64,000 nt of DNA from Methanothrix sp. (GTDB lineage Archaea; Halobacteriota; Methanosarcinia; Methanotrichales; Methanotrichaceae), in contig NZ_JASFYM010000003.1 in NCBI RefSeq assembly GCF_030055635.1, forward strand, positions 78,113-142,112, read 5' to 3'. How positions within the stretch are numbered: the first letter of the stretch is position 1; the number at the start of each line of letters is the position of its first letter. Both the position numbers and the translations under genes were made by a program. Below the pieces are notes generated by a model, which ran no database searches, was not told the DNA's origin, and worked only from the letters and a program-made list of their open reading frames with translations. Shown piece after piece: positions 54,950 to 63,437 of the stretch.

Positions 54950-55900
54950 ATGCCAAACCTCAATGTGGCGGTGCTCGGTAAAGCAGAGTTCTCGAAGGAT
55001 CTGGGCAAGAGGGGCACAGCCAGCGATATAACGTTTTACAACCTCAAGAGGGGCGAGACAACTGTGACCTTCGTCGAGCCCACCAGGTATCCGGAGCGAC
55101 TGGCGCCGCTCTTCTATGCTCTGTCAATGGCTCGGAGGGCAATCCTCATAGTGGAGAAGATAGACCAGCTCTTCGGGGAAGCTGTCCTCGCCCTGGACTG
55201 CATGGGCATTCGTGATGGTCATATCGTTCTCAAAAACTACATATCGGAGGAGCAGATCGCGCCCCTTCTCAGATCAACTGCGGTCGAGAGATATGCTGTG
55301 ATCGAGGACAATCCCATAGAGATACGCGAGCGTCTTCTTGAGGATGCAGATGCTGTGGTGCATGAGGAAAAGGCCTCTGGAACGCTCCCTGTGGATCACT
55401 TCTTCAACGTTCGGGGAGTCGGGACCGTTGTCCTGGGGAATGTTGCAGAGGGGACCATAAGAAAGCACGATCTCCTCAGGGTTCTGCCCGGTGATAAGAA
55501 CGCTCAGGTGAGATCGATACAGAAGCACGACGAGGATTTCGAGAGCGCGAGCGCGGGGGAGCGCGCAGGTCTTGCGCTGAAGGGCATAGAGGTCGCGGAG
55601 CTCGACCGGGGAACGGTTCTGACAACAAACGATGCTGTGAAAACCTCCACCTGCCTCAGCTCCGGAGCGAAGCTGGTGAGGTACTGGCAGTCCCCACTGA
55701 GAGAGGGGATGGTGCTTCACCTGGGGCACTGGATGCAGTATGTGCCTGCGAGGATTGAATCCGCCTCAGGCGACCCGCGGAGACCTGATCTGACCCTCTC
55801 CCTGGACAAGCCTCTCGTGCACCTGCCGGGGGACAGGGCGCTCATGACATACCCGGAGGGAGGAAAGCTGAGAATAGTGGGGACGATCGAGCTGCCGTGA
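54950..55900 (+). CDS. EF-Tu/SelB-like protein with degenerate GTPase domain
   Basis: A 316-residue protein related to translation-factor GTPases. The N-terminal part should be the G domain but its P-loop is not GHVDHGKT: the sequence reads VAVLGKAEFSKDLGKRGTAS. NKxD is also not apparent, so GTP hydrolysis is doubtful. Domain 2 is well kept: LPVDHFFNVRGVGTVVLGNV (about 180-200), AGERAGLALKGIEVAELDRG (about 235-255), followed by a domain-3-like barrel. Similar EF-Tu-domain-2 proteins occur in archaea without known role. It follows polB by 210 nt. Confidence 0.78.
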   Translation: MPNLNVAVLGKAEFSKDLGKRGTASDITFYNLKRGETTVTFVEPTRYPERLAPLFYALSMARRAILIVEKIDQLFGEAVLALDCMGIRDGHIVLKNYISEEQIAPLLRSTAVERYAVIEDNPIEIRERLLEDADAVVHEEKASGTLPVDHFFNVRGVGTVVLGNVAEGTIRKHDLLRVLPGDKNAQVRSIQKHDEDFESASAGERAGLALKGIEVAELDRGTVLTTNDAVKTSTCLSSGAKLVRYWQSPLREGMVLHLGHWMQYVPARIESASGDPRRPDLTLSLDKPLVHLPGDRALMTYPEGGKLRIVGTIELP

Positions 55901-56253
55901 TCGCAGCATGCGGTTTCTAAAAGGGGGACTGGCTCCATCCCTCTGCAATATCTGCATGCGCTCCTGTTCTTTTAACGACCTGCCACTCTGTGACCACGGG
56001 CTGCGTTTGTTTTAGCGGACGCTTCTGTGTGGATGGCAACCTGACAGCCATTGTGGTCTGCCATCTGGCGGATCAGAGCATGCAGGAGGTGCATGTCCGT
56101 GAGTTACCAGGGATCTGGATTATGCTTGAGTTTTCGGGATCGGTGGCGTCACTCCCATCATTTTCTGTCAATCCTCTGAATCACCCAGACGTGTCTTTGT
56201 TACAGTGCTGTGAGGCAAAACATTTTTAGCCGCACTGCCACAGCCTTTTCCGC
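55901..56253. other. Intergenic region upstream of cas6
   Basis: No CRISPR repeats, leader or gene are visible. A TATA-like ACATTTTTAG near 56219-56228 may serve cas6. Confidence 0.5.
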
Positions 56254-57225
56254 ATGGGTGATATCGCTCTCTCCAGGTTTGAGGCCAGGATAAGGTTCGA
56301 GTCCGAGGCGGATCTCTCCCGCTGGCCGGGGGATGTGCTGCGCAGCGGATTCGGGGCGCGTCTCAGAGAGCTGGTTTGCGCCGCCCGCCCGGGCCCAAGC
56401 CCTCCCGGGGACTGCAGCGATTGCCAGCTCGCAGGCGTCTGCGTCTATGACTTCTTCTACAACAGCCGTCCTCCAGGGGATGCGAGAGTTCTCAGGAGGC
56501 AGCGTGACATCCCCAGGCCGTTTGTCTTCGACCCCCCACTGCCCGGCAGGTACTCAGCAGGATCCACCGCAAGCTTCGGGTTCACGCTCATCGGTCGCGG
56601 CATCGATCACATGCCGTACTTCCTGGTGGCTCTCAGGAACCTGGGGGAGAGCGGGATGAGCCGCGGATACCGGAGGGGATATGGCAGGTTCACCATGGAA
56701 TCGGTCGACTCTATCGGCTACGGCAAACGGGATAGCATATTCTCGGGAACAAGGGTATTCAACAGAACCATAAGGCTGAGCTATCGGGAGATGCTCAGGG
56801 GATCAACGGATCACAGCGGAGATATCACCATCCGCTTCCTCACGCCCGTCCAGATCAAGGAGAACGATCAGTTCACAGCGATCCCCTCGTTCCGTGGTCT
56901 CATATCCAGGCTGCTTTTCCGGGCAAACGCGCTGGCCGAGTTCTACGGATCTGGGATGCTCTACGATAACGAGAGCGTTCTGTCCCTCCTGGGAGAGTGC
57001 AGATCCGTTACAGTAAAAGGCGCCCGCATACAGGATATGAGAGCGAAGAGGTACTTCCACAGGCAGAGGATAAAGATGCACGCGCTACCACCCTTCTTCA
57101 GGGGCGAGATAACATACACCGGCGAGTTCTCCCGCGACATCATGGCCCTCCTCGAGCTCGGCAGGCTCATCCACGTGGGAAAGATGGCCACGTTCGGGAA
57201 CGGGATGTATGAGGTGGTGGTGTGA
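56254..57225 (+). CDS. cas6: CRISPR-associated endoribonuclease Cas6 (PF10040 type)
   Basis: Processes CRISPR precursor RNA. The 323-residue product has the PF10040-type layout. The N-terminal RAMP half carries a cysteine motif, CSDCQLAGVCVYD (about 54-66), and the second half GYRRGYGRFTMESV (about 138-151). The C-terminal lobe has RYFHRQRIKMHALPPFFRGE (basic, with His residues) and the glycine-rich GKMATFGNGMYEVVV end that contacts RNA. It is on the plus strand, convergent with the cas operon, so it has its own promoter and may serve arrays elsewhere. Confidence 0.9.
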   Translation: MGDIALSRFEARIRFESEADLSRWPGDVLRSGFGARLRELVCAARPGPSPPGDCSDCQLAGVCVYDFFYNSRPPGDARVLRRQRDIPRPFVFDPPLPGRYSAGSTASFGFTLIGRGIDHMPYFLVALRNLGESGMSRGYRRGYGRFTMESVDSIGYGKRDSIFSGTRVFNRTIRLSYREMLRGSTDHSGDITIRFLTPVQIKENDQFTAIPSFRGLISRLLFRANALAEFYGSGMLYDNESVLSLLGECRSVTVKGARIQDMRAKRYFHRQRIKMHALPPFFRGEITYTGEFSRDIMALLELGRLIHVGKMATFGNGMYEVVV

Positions 57226-57310
57226 GCATGGCTTTTGATTGCCGATTATTCCACTCAGAGACGTGGTAAACCCACTTGACCAACGGCGTGATTCGCAGAA
57301 TCCGTTTGCG

Positions 57311-57338
57311 GGGTATATAAGGGCCCATGTAGAGGGCC
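57311..57338 (+). promoter_or_regulatory. Orphan TATA element and dyad between cas6 and cas5
   Basis: GGGTATATAAGGG is followed by a GGCCC-N7-GGGCC dyad (57322-57326, 57334-57338). It faces the 3' end of the opposing cas operon and no gene follows on this strand. It may drive an antisense or small RNA; the TATA is nearly symmetric and could also act leftward. Confidence 0.4.
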
Positions 57339-57411
57339 ATTCCCCTCTTCGCTTAAGCTGCAGGTTGCAGGTGATTATCTGAAGCGACCTCTCTCAGCTA
57401 TCTAAATCTTC

Positions 57412-58104
57412 TTAAATCTTCTCATAATAGCTGAAGCTCTTGCTGGAGCGGACCATGCGGTAGGGCAGCACCACGGGTTTTCGCATACGGTCTTTCCCCA
57501 TTGTGATTTTCTCATCGGAGTATATGTTAGCCTTGGCAAATGTCATGCCTTCGCCCCAGTCATCCATAACCTGGATTATGCTGCCCAGAACAAAGGTAGA
57601 TTCCACTTCATCCATCAGCATGAAATCATCTGGCAACGCATCTACAAATTCTGGTACCCTGAGCAGCTGGAAGAAAGATCCACGCTTTCCAAAGTAGTTC
57701 ACATGCACCAGCAGAAACCTCAGATCCTCTGCTCGTTCTTTTGTAGTCTCAAAGGCTAGGGCCAAATTTCCATCTAGATAAGCATACTCGCGGAATGCGA
57801 TGCTGCGGTCCATGAATTCTTCCGGCTCCTTTTTCCCGTCTTTCCTGGTTGGCTTCAGAACTTTGGCAAATAGATTCGTAACCACCACCCGTTCCGGCAG
57901 GCGTAGGGCTATGCGGAGCCCCTTTATCCAGTCAAATGCTGACTGCCCCTCGCTTATACCACAGGTTCGGATGGCTGCATCCAAAAGCGCGGTCCGGATG
58001 GCAAAAGGTGTGGGCGAGAAGAGGGTCTTCGCCCCTGATGAGGTAGACGTCCCTGAACGGAAAGAGAAGAGCGTCACTGGCTGGTATTCAGCTACGAGCC
58101 ACAT
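57412..58104 (-). CDS. cas5: Cas5 family protein (type I effector)
   Basis: A 230-residue RAMP protein. MWLVAEYQPVTLFSFRSG is a typical Cas5 opening, and TLFSPTPFAIRTALLDAAI fits the first ferredoxin-like fold. Cas5 caps the 5' handle of crRNA in Cascade complexes. It is last in the operon, and its ATG overlaps the cas7 stop by 17 nt. The subtype is not clear from this protein alone. Confidence 0.85.
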   Translation of the reverse strand: MWLVAEYQPVTLFSFRSGTSTSSGAKTLFSPTPFAIRTALLDAAIRTCGISEGQSAFDWIKGLRIALRLPERVVVTNLFAKVLKPTRKDGKKEPEEFMDRSIAFREYAYLDGNLALAFETTKERAEDLRFLLVHVNYFGKRGSFFQLLRVPEFVDALPDDFMLMDEVESTFVLGSIIQVMDDWGEGMTFAKANIYSDEKITMGKDRMRKPVVLPYRMVRSSKSFSYYEKI

Positions 58105-59077
58105 GGTTATCCCTTGCCAAGGCCAGCTTGTATGGCTGTGTGTTCCTGATGATGTTCTTCATAACCTCTGCAAACTGGCTCATTGAGTCGAATTGATGGA
58201 CCTCAACCGCCCCGGGATTAAGCTCGTTGAGCGCTGCAGCAACCTGCTCCACCTCCTTCCTGTAGCTCTCGTTCAGCGGGCTGAGGGCTGGAGCAGGCAT
58301 CACATTTTTGCTCACAGTCACCACGCCCTCAAATCCTACGATATGCGGATTCTGCGTGCCTCGCATCGCTCCATTCGGCTCTATGAATGTGTAAAGGATG
58401 CTCTTCATGAGGACCAGATATCTTTTCAGCCTCTCCTCATCAGAGATTGGATACTGCTGGGATATATCGTTGAAGCCTATCCTGGCTATCTCAAAGTTGG
58501 CGACAATCGCATATATGCCAGAGCTTGCCGGTCGATGGAAGATCGCCTGCTGCTGCAATTCCTCAGAGCGTTCGCCGCGCTCTGCAGCGTACCTGACGTG
58601 GAAGTAGCTTTCCGTGGTGGTGTATTCCGGCACACCAACCACCCATCCGAATTCAGCCACCGATTTGCGGGGCACCGAACGGGCGCCCTTTGCGATCAGG
58701 TTGCCCTCCATGTCGTCCAGAACACAACGTTCCAGAAGTTTGTCGATGACCTCGCTGTCCTTAGCTGGCAGGTTATCCATGAAATCCTTGTCGTCCAGGA
58801 TTCGACTGGCGCTGAACTTCTTGCATCCAGCGCATAGGGGGAGATTGCCTCTTGCCATTAGGTATAGATGCTCAGCCTGGATGTGCTTGAACATGTCTCC
58901 TGAGATGGCATTTACGGTGGCAAGCTTGTACTCACCACTGGCTCTGTCCCTGTAGACCAAATTGACCATGCGGGTGGCAATCTGGTTCCCCTCGCCACCT
59001 TCGTTGTTCAGGGAGTGCATATCCAAGATGGCCCGCCCGCAAATGGAAAGTGAGTAAACAGCCTGAAGATCGCTCAT
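58088..59077 (-). CDS. cas7: Cas7 (DevR/Csa2-like) backbone protein
   Basis: A 329-residue RAMP of the DevR-type Cas7 family, the repeated backbone subunit that coats crRNA. Typical parts are VYSLSICGRAILDMHSLNNE at the start, ISGDMFKHIQAEHL, ARSVPRKSVAEFGWVVGVP and MRGTQNPHIVGFEGVVTVSK. An unusual LCAGCKKF CxxC (about 82-85) may bind zinc. The ATG overlaps the cas8 stop by 4 nt. Confidence 0.88.
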   Translation of the reverse strand: MSDLQAVYSLSICGRAILDMHSLNNEGGEGNQIATRMVNLVYRDRASGEYKLATVNAISGDMFKHIQAEHLYLMARGNLPLCAGCKKFSASRILDDKDFMDNLPAKDSEVIDKLLERCVLDDMEGNLIAKGARSVPRKSVAEFGWVVGVPEYTTTESYFHVRYAAERGERSEELQQQAIFHRPASSGIYAIVANFEIARIGFNDISQQYPISDEERLKRYLVLMKSILYTFIEPNGAMRGTQNPHIVGFEGVVTVSKNVMPAPALSPLNESYRKEVEQVAAALNELNPGAVEVHQFDSMSQFAEVMKNIIRNTQPYKLALARDNHVARS

Positions 59078-60801
59078 TTCTGCTCCTCCTGTTCTTCCTT
59101 CGGCTCTCTGGCATAGCCGAAGGCTATCAAAAGGCTGCCGACGGTAGCGGCCCCATATCTGTCCACAAGACGGACGATATCCTCCAAATCAGATGTTCTG
59201 ATGTCCTTTCTCATTTGCTGCCCTTTGTGCTCTAGCACCCTTGCGTTTTCAGCATTGTAGTTGTGCACGAACTCGCTAAGTGCAGCGATAAACTCATCGT
59301 TGTAAAGCGACTTGCGCTTGAGCTCCTGGCCTAGGCCGTAGCGGATCTCGTAGAGGTAATCCATATTTTTTGCCTTCCTTCTCTGTGGAATGACTGTGCT
59401 GTGTCGAATAGCATCAGCGATATTGCGGAAGCCTGGGCTCTCCAGGATGGCCGACAAAGGCTCATTGCTTTTCATTATCAGTACCTCCAGATTTTTTGTG
59501 GTGAACTGTCTTACAAAATAGTTCCCCTTGCTCATTTCCAGCATCAGGAACTGGCTGTAGGCAGCGGTGAAGTCGAAGAACGCATCCCACTTCCTGCCTG
59601 AGATGAAATCACGGTAACTGACAAGCATTTCATATTCTCTTTTTTCATCAATATCTCTGATGATGCTTTCGTGCTCCTCTATCACCTCCCTGTAAGCATT
59701 CACATCCTCCAGCGATTCAACCCGCATCCAGCGGGGCAGCTCGATAAAAGAGATGTTCATAACTGCGGCGGCCTGCCCTAGGTTCTTGTAATAAACCACA
59801 TGCATGCCTGCCACGAAGTCCTCTGGGGCATGTTCGATCACTTCTGCCAGAAGATCTGTTTCTTTTGATGCCCTGCAGTAATCGAGGAAGCATCTGGTGT
59901 AACGGAGCGCTGCAAGTATGTCCATCTTCACTGCCGTGTCATTCCACATAGCCTCCTGGAATTCAGCCAGAATTCTGTTATTGACATCCAGGCGCATATT
60001 CACCGGTGCCAGGGCGTAGGTCTTGCGATCGTCGGTGCCCTGCACCACGCGGGGGACAGCGCAGTGGTATATTCCCACAACCTTTAGGTACTCGAGCAAC
60101 CAGAACGACTTTATGTTATCCATCTTCAGGCGAGTGGCTTTAGGTTCATTCTGTCCTTTGCCCTGGCACGGGTTGAGCAACTGTAAGCAGGTAGCGTCGG
60201 TCGTGGTATCAGCACCCAGCTCTTTCATCCTTTTGCGCCAGAGCTTTTTCACTCTGTCTGTATCTTCATATGGTTTCGCAAAGAGCATCAGGATGTGCCG
60301 CATGTTCTCTGCAAAGTAGGGAGCAGCTGCTTGCCAACGAAGGATCAGGTTGTTATAAGAACCCAAAGCCTGCATCCGACGCTCACCCACCCATGCGAAG
60401 ACGGAAAACCAGGGGTGTGGCACCATCTGAGATAACTGTTCTTGAGACATTTTATCTCGCATTTCCTGGGGAATGTTGATGAAATTCCGGAACCTATCCC
60501 ACTCCTGCTGATAGTCCACGATCATGGAGTCAGGCAGGCCCGTTATATTCTCTGGATTCCCTGAACCTGTACGGATATACGGGGCCAGGGGCCGAAATGG
60601 CACTTTCTCCACCCACTCCTCCTGGATCGGATGGCTGAGCTCAATCGCATAGTACGGTCCTTGATCGTGGATGCGGACCCAACGGTTGTCTTCCACAAAA
60701 TGAGACAGTACGCTTTCCAGAAGCACTGCCAGACCGTAGGCCAAGAAGACATCAGCAGAGGTGCCTGTCTGCTTGTTCACATAGTATGTTTGCTGATACA
60801 T
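59074..60801 (-). CDS. Putative Cas8-type large subunit (unrecognised subfamily)
   Basis: A 575-residue protein located between cas3 and cas7, where Cas8 is expected. I do not recognise motifs. It begins MYQQTYYVNKQTGTSADVFL, is rich in aromatic and charged residues, has scattered cysteines (CLQLLNPC, RCFLDYC) and no zinc-finger pair, membrane segment or nuclease motif. The C-terminal 130 residues (LSEFVHNYNAENARVLEHKG) look helical and could stand in for a small subunit. Assignment rests on operon position and length. Confidence 0.6.
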   Translation of the reverse strand: MYQQTYYVNKQTGTSADVFLAYGLAVLLESVLSHFVEDNRWVRIHDQGPYYAIELSHPIQEEWVEKVPFRPLAPYIRTGSGNPENITGLPDSMIVDYQQEWDRFRNFINIPQEMRDKMSQEQLSQMVPHPWFSVFAWVGERRMQALGSYNNLILRWQAAAPYFAENMRHILMLFAKPYEDTDRVKKLWRKRMKELGADTTTDATCLQLLNPCQGKGQNEPKATRLKMDNIKSFWLLEYLKVVGIYHCAVPRVVQGTDDRKTYALAPVNMRLDVNNRILAEFQEAMWNDTAVKMDILAALRYTRCFLDYCRASKETDLLAEVIEHAPEDFVAGMHVVYYKNLGQAAAVMNISFIELPRWMRVESLEDVNAYREVIEEHESIIRDIDEKREYEMLVSYRDFISGRKWDAFFDFTAAYSQFLMLEMSKGNYFVRQFTTKNLEVLIMKSNEPLSAILESPGFRNIADAIRHSTVIPQRRKAKNMDYLYEIRYGLGQELKRKSLYNDEFIAALSEFVHNYNAENARVLEHKGQQMRKDIRTSDLEDIVRLVDRYGAATVGSLLIAFGYAREPKEEQEEQK

Positions 60802-60804
60802 CTA

Positions 60805-63207
60805 TCACACCCTTATGGTCACAGCCTCCTGGTCTGATAATCTGATAGCTCGGACTATAAGAAAATATGCCAGGAGCTCGTGCCTATCACTAGGCTTCAC
60901 GAGAAGACTATCTATCGACTTTGGATCCTTACTTTCCATCTTCAATAAATGAACGACCTGGCTGGCATTAAGCCCCTCCAAAACCCTTCCGAGTGTCTGT
61001 CTGGCCGCGGGATGGAGATCAAAACTTCTGTAACTGTTTGCTGTCGGCGAGTGATGTCTGGCGATTGCCGTAAAGATGGATCTCATCAGCTTAAATCTGG
61101 GAGCTTCTATCTGCCCTGGCGCCCCAACTAGCTGATGAATGATTTTGAAGACGGCCGCTGCGCTCTCAGCAGCATGCGGTGGACGGCGACGGGAGATCTC
61201 GGATTCCAAGCTCCTTTGGCTGGGGTCAGCCGGATCGTAGTCTGTGTGGGCAAGCATGCAATTCTCCGCCACCGGCGCGCCGATCCTCTTCTGCCACTCA
61301 TGGGCCCAAATCTGCCATTGCTTGTTCATCTTGCCTACATCATGCAGCGCTATGGCAAGACGAACAGCTCGCATGAGCGATCCCTCGGGCAGACCCATCT
61401 GTTTTTCCAGACGTTTCGCGGAGTAGGCCATCTCGCCTTCGAGTTTACCATGATAGACATTCAGCATCTTGCGGATGTGTTCTTCGTAGCTCTCGCGTTC
61501 ATGACCCGTCCATCGTTCTTTGCTTTTCCAGGTCTCATGTCGTTTCTGGAGTATTGATCGGAGTTCTCCGCCGGGGGCGAAACGGAAACCCACGCTTGCA
61601 TCATATCTTGCCAGCATCGGATTTACCACATAAATGGGAGAGGAACCCAGCTCCTGAGAGGATCCCACCTGCAACCATTCGTACCGGCTTGTATATTCAT
61701 CATGATTCTCCCGAGGGTACATGAGTGTCCATGGAATGCTTTCATTGGGTAGGCCTGCATCCTCCCATTCCCTGATCTTTCCCTGCAGCGTGCCGATGAA
61801 CATGGAGAAGCCCTCGAGCTCGTAGGGATCCTCGATCTCAATCGGGTCAGGGTGCACCAGCACTGTGACCGAATCGACATTTCGGATCAGCTGTCTTGCA
61901 TGTCCCACATCCTGCCGATCGATGGCATCTTCCATCTGCTTGCGATGGGAGTACTCGATTTGCTCAAGGCTGTTCAGCATTTTCTTATCAGCTTCACCGT
62001 GGACGAGGTTTATCAAGCGCTGCTCAGCCGTGAAATCCATGTTCTCCCCGACAAAGGATGGCAGCGCCTCCCAGGTCTCTCTTGACAGAGTTTCCTGCTC
62101 GCCAAGATATGGTGCGTAATTCAGCTTGCCATTTTCATCCACAGGTACCTGATAGACATAGACCTCCCCTCTCTCGTCCATGAAGCGAGCACAACGGCCT
62201 GCCCGCTGGAGTATCGAGCTTGCTGGGGCCACCTCTGTGTGCATGACCTCGCAGGTGATGTCCAGACCAACTTCGATAACCTGCGTGGCCACCAGAATAA
62301 CGCTGCCATCCTTTTTCTGCGCTTTGCCGAACTGGTTTCGTATTTCATCCTCTTTTCTCAGCCGGTCTTCTCTGAGATATCGAGAGTGAAGAAGGACGAT
62401 TTGTATGTCTGGATCAGCCTGAGCGCTCAGCTCCTCGAAGAGTTTCTGGGCCCTCTCCACGGTGTTGCATATGGCAATGGATCGGCTGCGGTGATGCTTT
62501 AAAACAGCCTCTGCAGTGAGTGGCGCATCTACACGATAAAACCGACGATCCTTGTTCCTTTGTGTTGGGATCCCTTGAAGTTCCTCATCGCTTACTGTGA
62601 CCACCTCTGCATCCAGCAGAGAGGCAAGCCGGTTGAGCATCTCCTTAGAGAAGGTGGCTGTCATCAAAACGAAAGGCGTGATACCCTTCAGCATCCGCAG
62701 CATCTCCAACGTAGTCGGCAGGGTTGAACCCGGATCGAGCAAATGGAATTCGTCAAATACAAGATACGAGGAAATCACCGCCCCTGCATTCATATTCCCC
62801 TGGCGCATGCTCAAAGAATACGGTATGTTCAGAAAGCTTGAAAGGATCTGGTCGACAGTGGCGAAGATGATCTCTCCTTCAAGTCGCCGGTCGTCCTGCT
62901 GCTCTCCGGTCTGTAGGCGAACATCGAGATTGCTGTGTTTCTCGTCCCTTTTCAACTCATCCCAGAAGCTCCGGGCCAGCACCCGCATGGGCACGCAGTA
63001 TATAAGCTTGCGAGGGAAATCCAAACCCTCCTCCCGTGCCAGAAGATAGGGGAATAACGCAGCCTTGGTTTTCCCTGAGCCGGTTGGAGCCTGCAGGATC
63101 ACGTTCCGGCCGGCCAGCAGATGCTCCGCTGGTCTCGTCTGGAAACGGCCGTACGGAGCATCTACATGGAAGATGTCAGCAAATGCCTGATCTATTGTTT
63201 CGCTCAT
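60805..63207 (-). CDS. cas3: Cas3 helicase with C-terminal HD nuclease
   Basis: Type I CRISPR interference nuclease-helicase of 800 residues. The helicase part comes first: APTGSGKT (40-47), the DExH box FDEFH (151-155), MTATFS, VATQVIEVGLDI and LQRAGRCARF. The HD domain comes last: ALHDVGK (His622, Asp623), PPHAAESAA and ARHHSP. Canonical Cas3 has HD before helicase, so the order is reversed. The stop is 3 nt from the cas8 start. The upstream gap contains a MITE. Confidence 0.92.
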   Translation of the reverse strand: MSETIDQAFADIFHVDAPYGRFQTRPAEHLLAGRNVILQAPTGSGKTKAALFPYLLAREEGLDFPRKLIYCVPMRVLARSFWDELKRDEKHSNLDVRLQTGEQQDDRRLEGEIIFATVDQILSSFLNIPYSLSMRQGNMNAGAVISSYLVFDEFHLLDPGSTLPTTLEMLRMLKGITPFVLMTATFSKEMLNRLASLLDAEVVTVSDEELQGIPTQRNKDRRFYRVDAPLTAEAVLKHHRSRSIAICNTVERAQKLFEELSAQADPDIQIVLLHSRYLREDRLRKEDEIRNQFGKAQKKDGSVILVATQVIEVGLDITCEVMHTEVAPASSILQRAGRCARFMDERGEVYVYQVPVDENGKLNYAPYLGEQETLSRETWEALPSFVGENMDFTAEQRLINLVHGEADKKMLNSLEQIEYSHRKQMEDAIDRQDVGHARQLIRNVDSVTVLVHPDPIEIEDPYELEGFSMFIGTLQGKIREWEDAGLPNESIPWTLMYPRENHDEYTSRYEWLQVGSSQELGSSPIYVVNPMLARYDASVGFRFAPGGELRSILQKRHETWKSKERWTGHERESYEEHIRKMLNVYHGKLEGEMAYSAKRLEKQMGLPEGSLMRAVRLAIALHDVGKMNKQWQIWAHEWQKRIGAPVAENCMLAHTDYDPADPSQRSLESEISRRRPPHAAESAAAVFKIIHQLVGAPGQIEAPRFKLMRSIFTAIARHHSPTANSYRSFDLHPAARQTLGRVLEGLNASQVVHLLKMESKDPKSIDSLLVKPSDRHELLAYFLIVRAIRLSDQEAVTIRV

Positions 63208-63250
63208 CTACTCAAAATCCCTTCATATTGTTGAATCTCTGAATTACCAG

Positions 63251-63381
63251 CTTAAACTGCTGTGTTGGATAACCTCCCGTGATGACGTCTCGAGATATCG
63301 ATTCCGGTATATTCTCCATGCATTCCTGAAATCGTCTTCTGCTTGCGGATTTTCATGACTTATCCAACACAGCAGCTTAAA
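63251..63381. mobile_element. MITE (119 bp) with 16-bp perfect inverted repeats and 6-bp target duplication
   Basis: CTGCTGTGTTGGATAA at 63257-63272 is repeated exactly in inverse orientation at 63360-63375. Both ends are flanked by direct CTTAAA (63251-63256, 63376-63381). The 87-bp interior codes for no complete transposase. It is inserted 44 nt upstream of cas3, between cas3 and the RAMP gene. The parental insertion sequence is not in the window. Confidence 0.85.
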
Positions 63382-63437
63382 CAGGTGATTTTGCAATATA
63401 CCATTGACAGCACACCAAGCAGGTCTTGATGAGCTCC

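Noticed and set aside
55901..57411. CRISPR array near the cas genes
   Set aside because: Both spacers flanking cas6 were read for regularly spaced direct repeats; none are present, apart from a short TAAATCTTCT duplication at the cas5 end.
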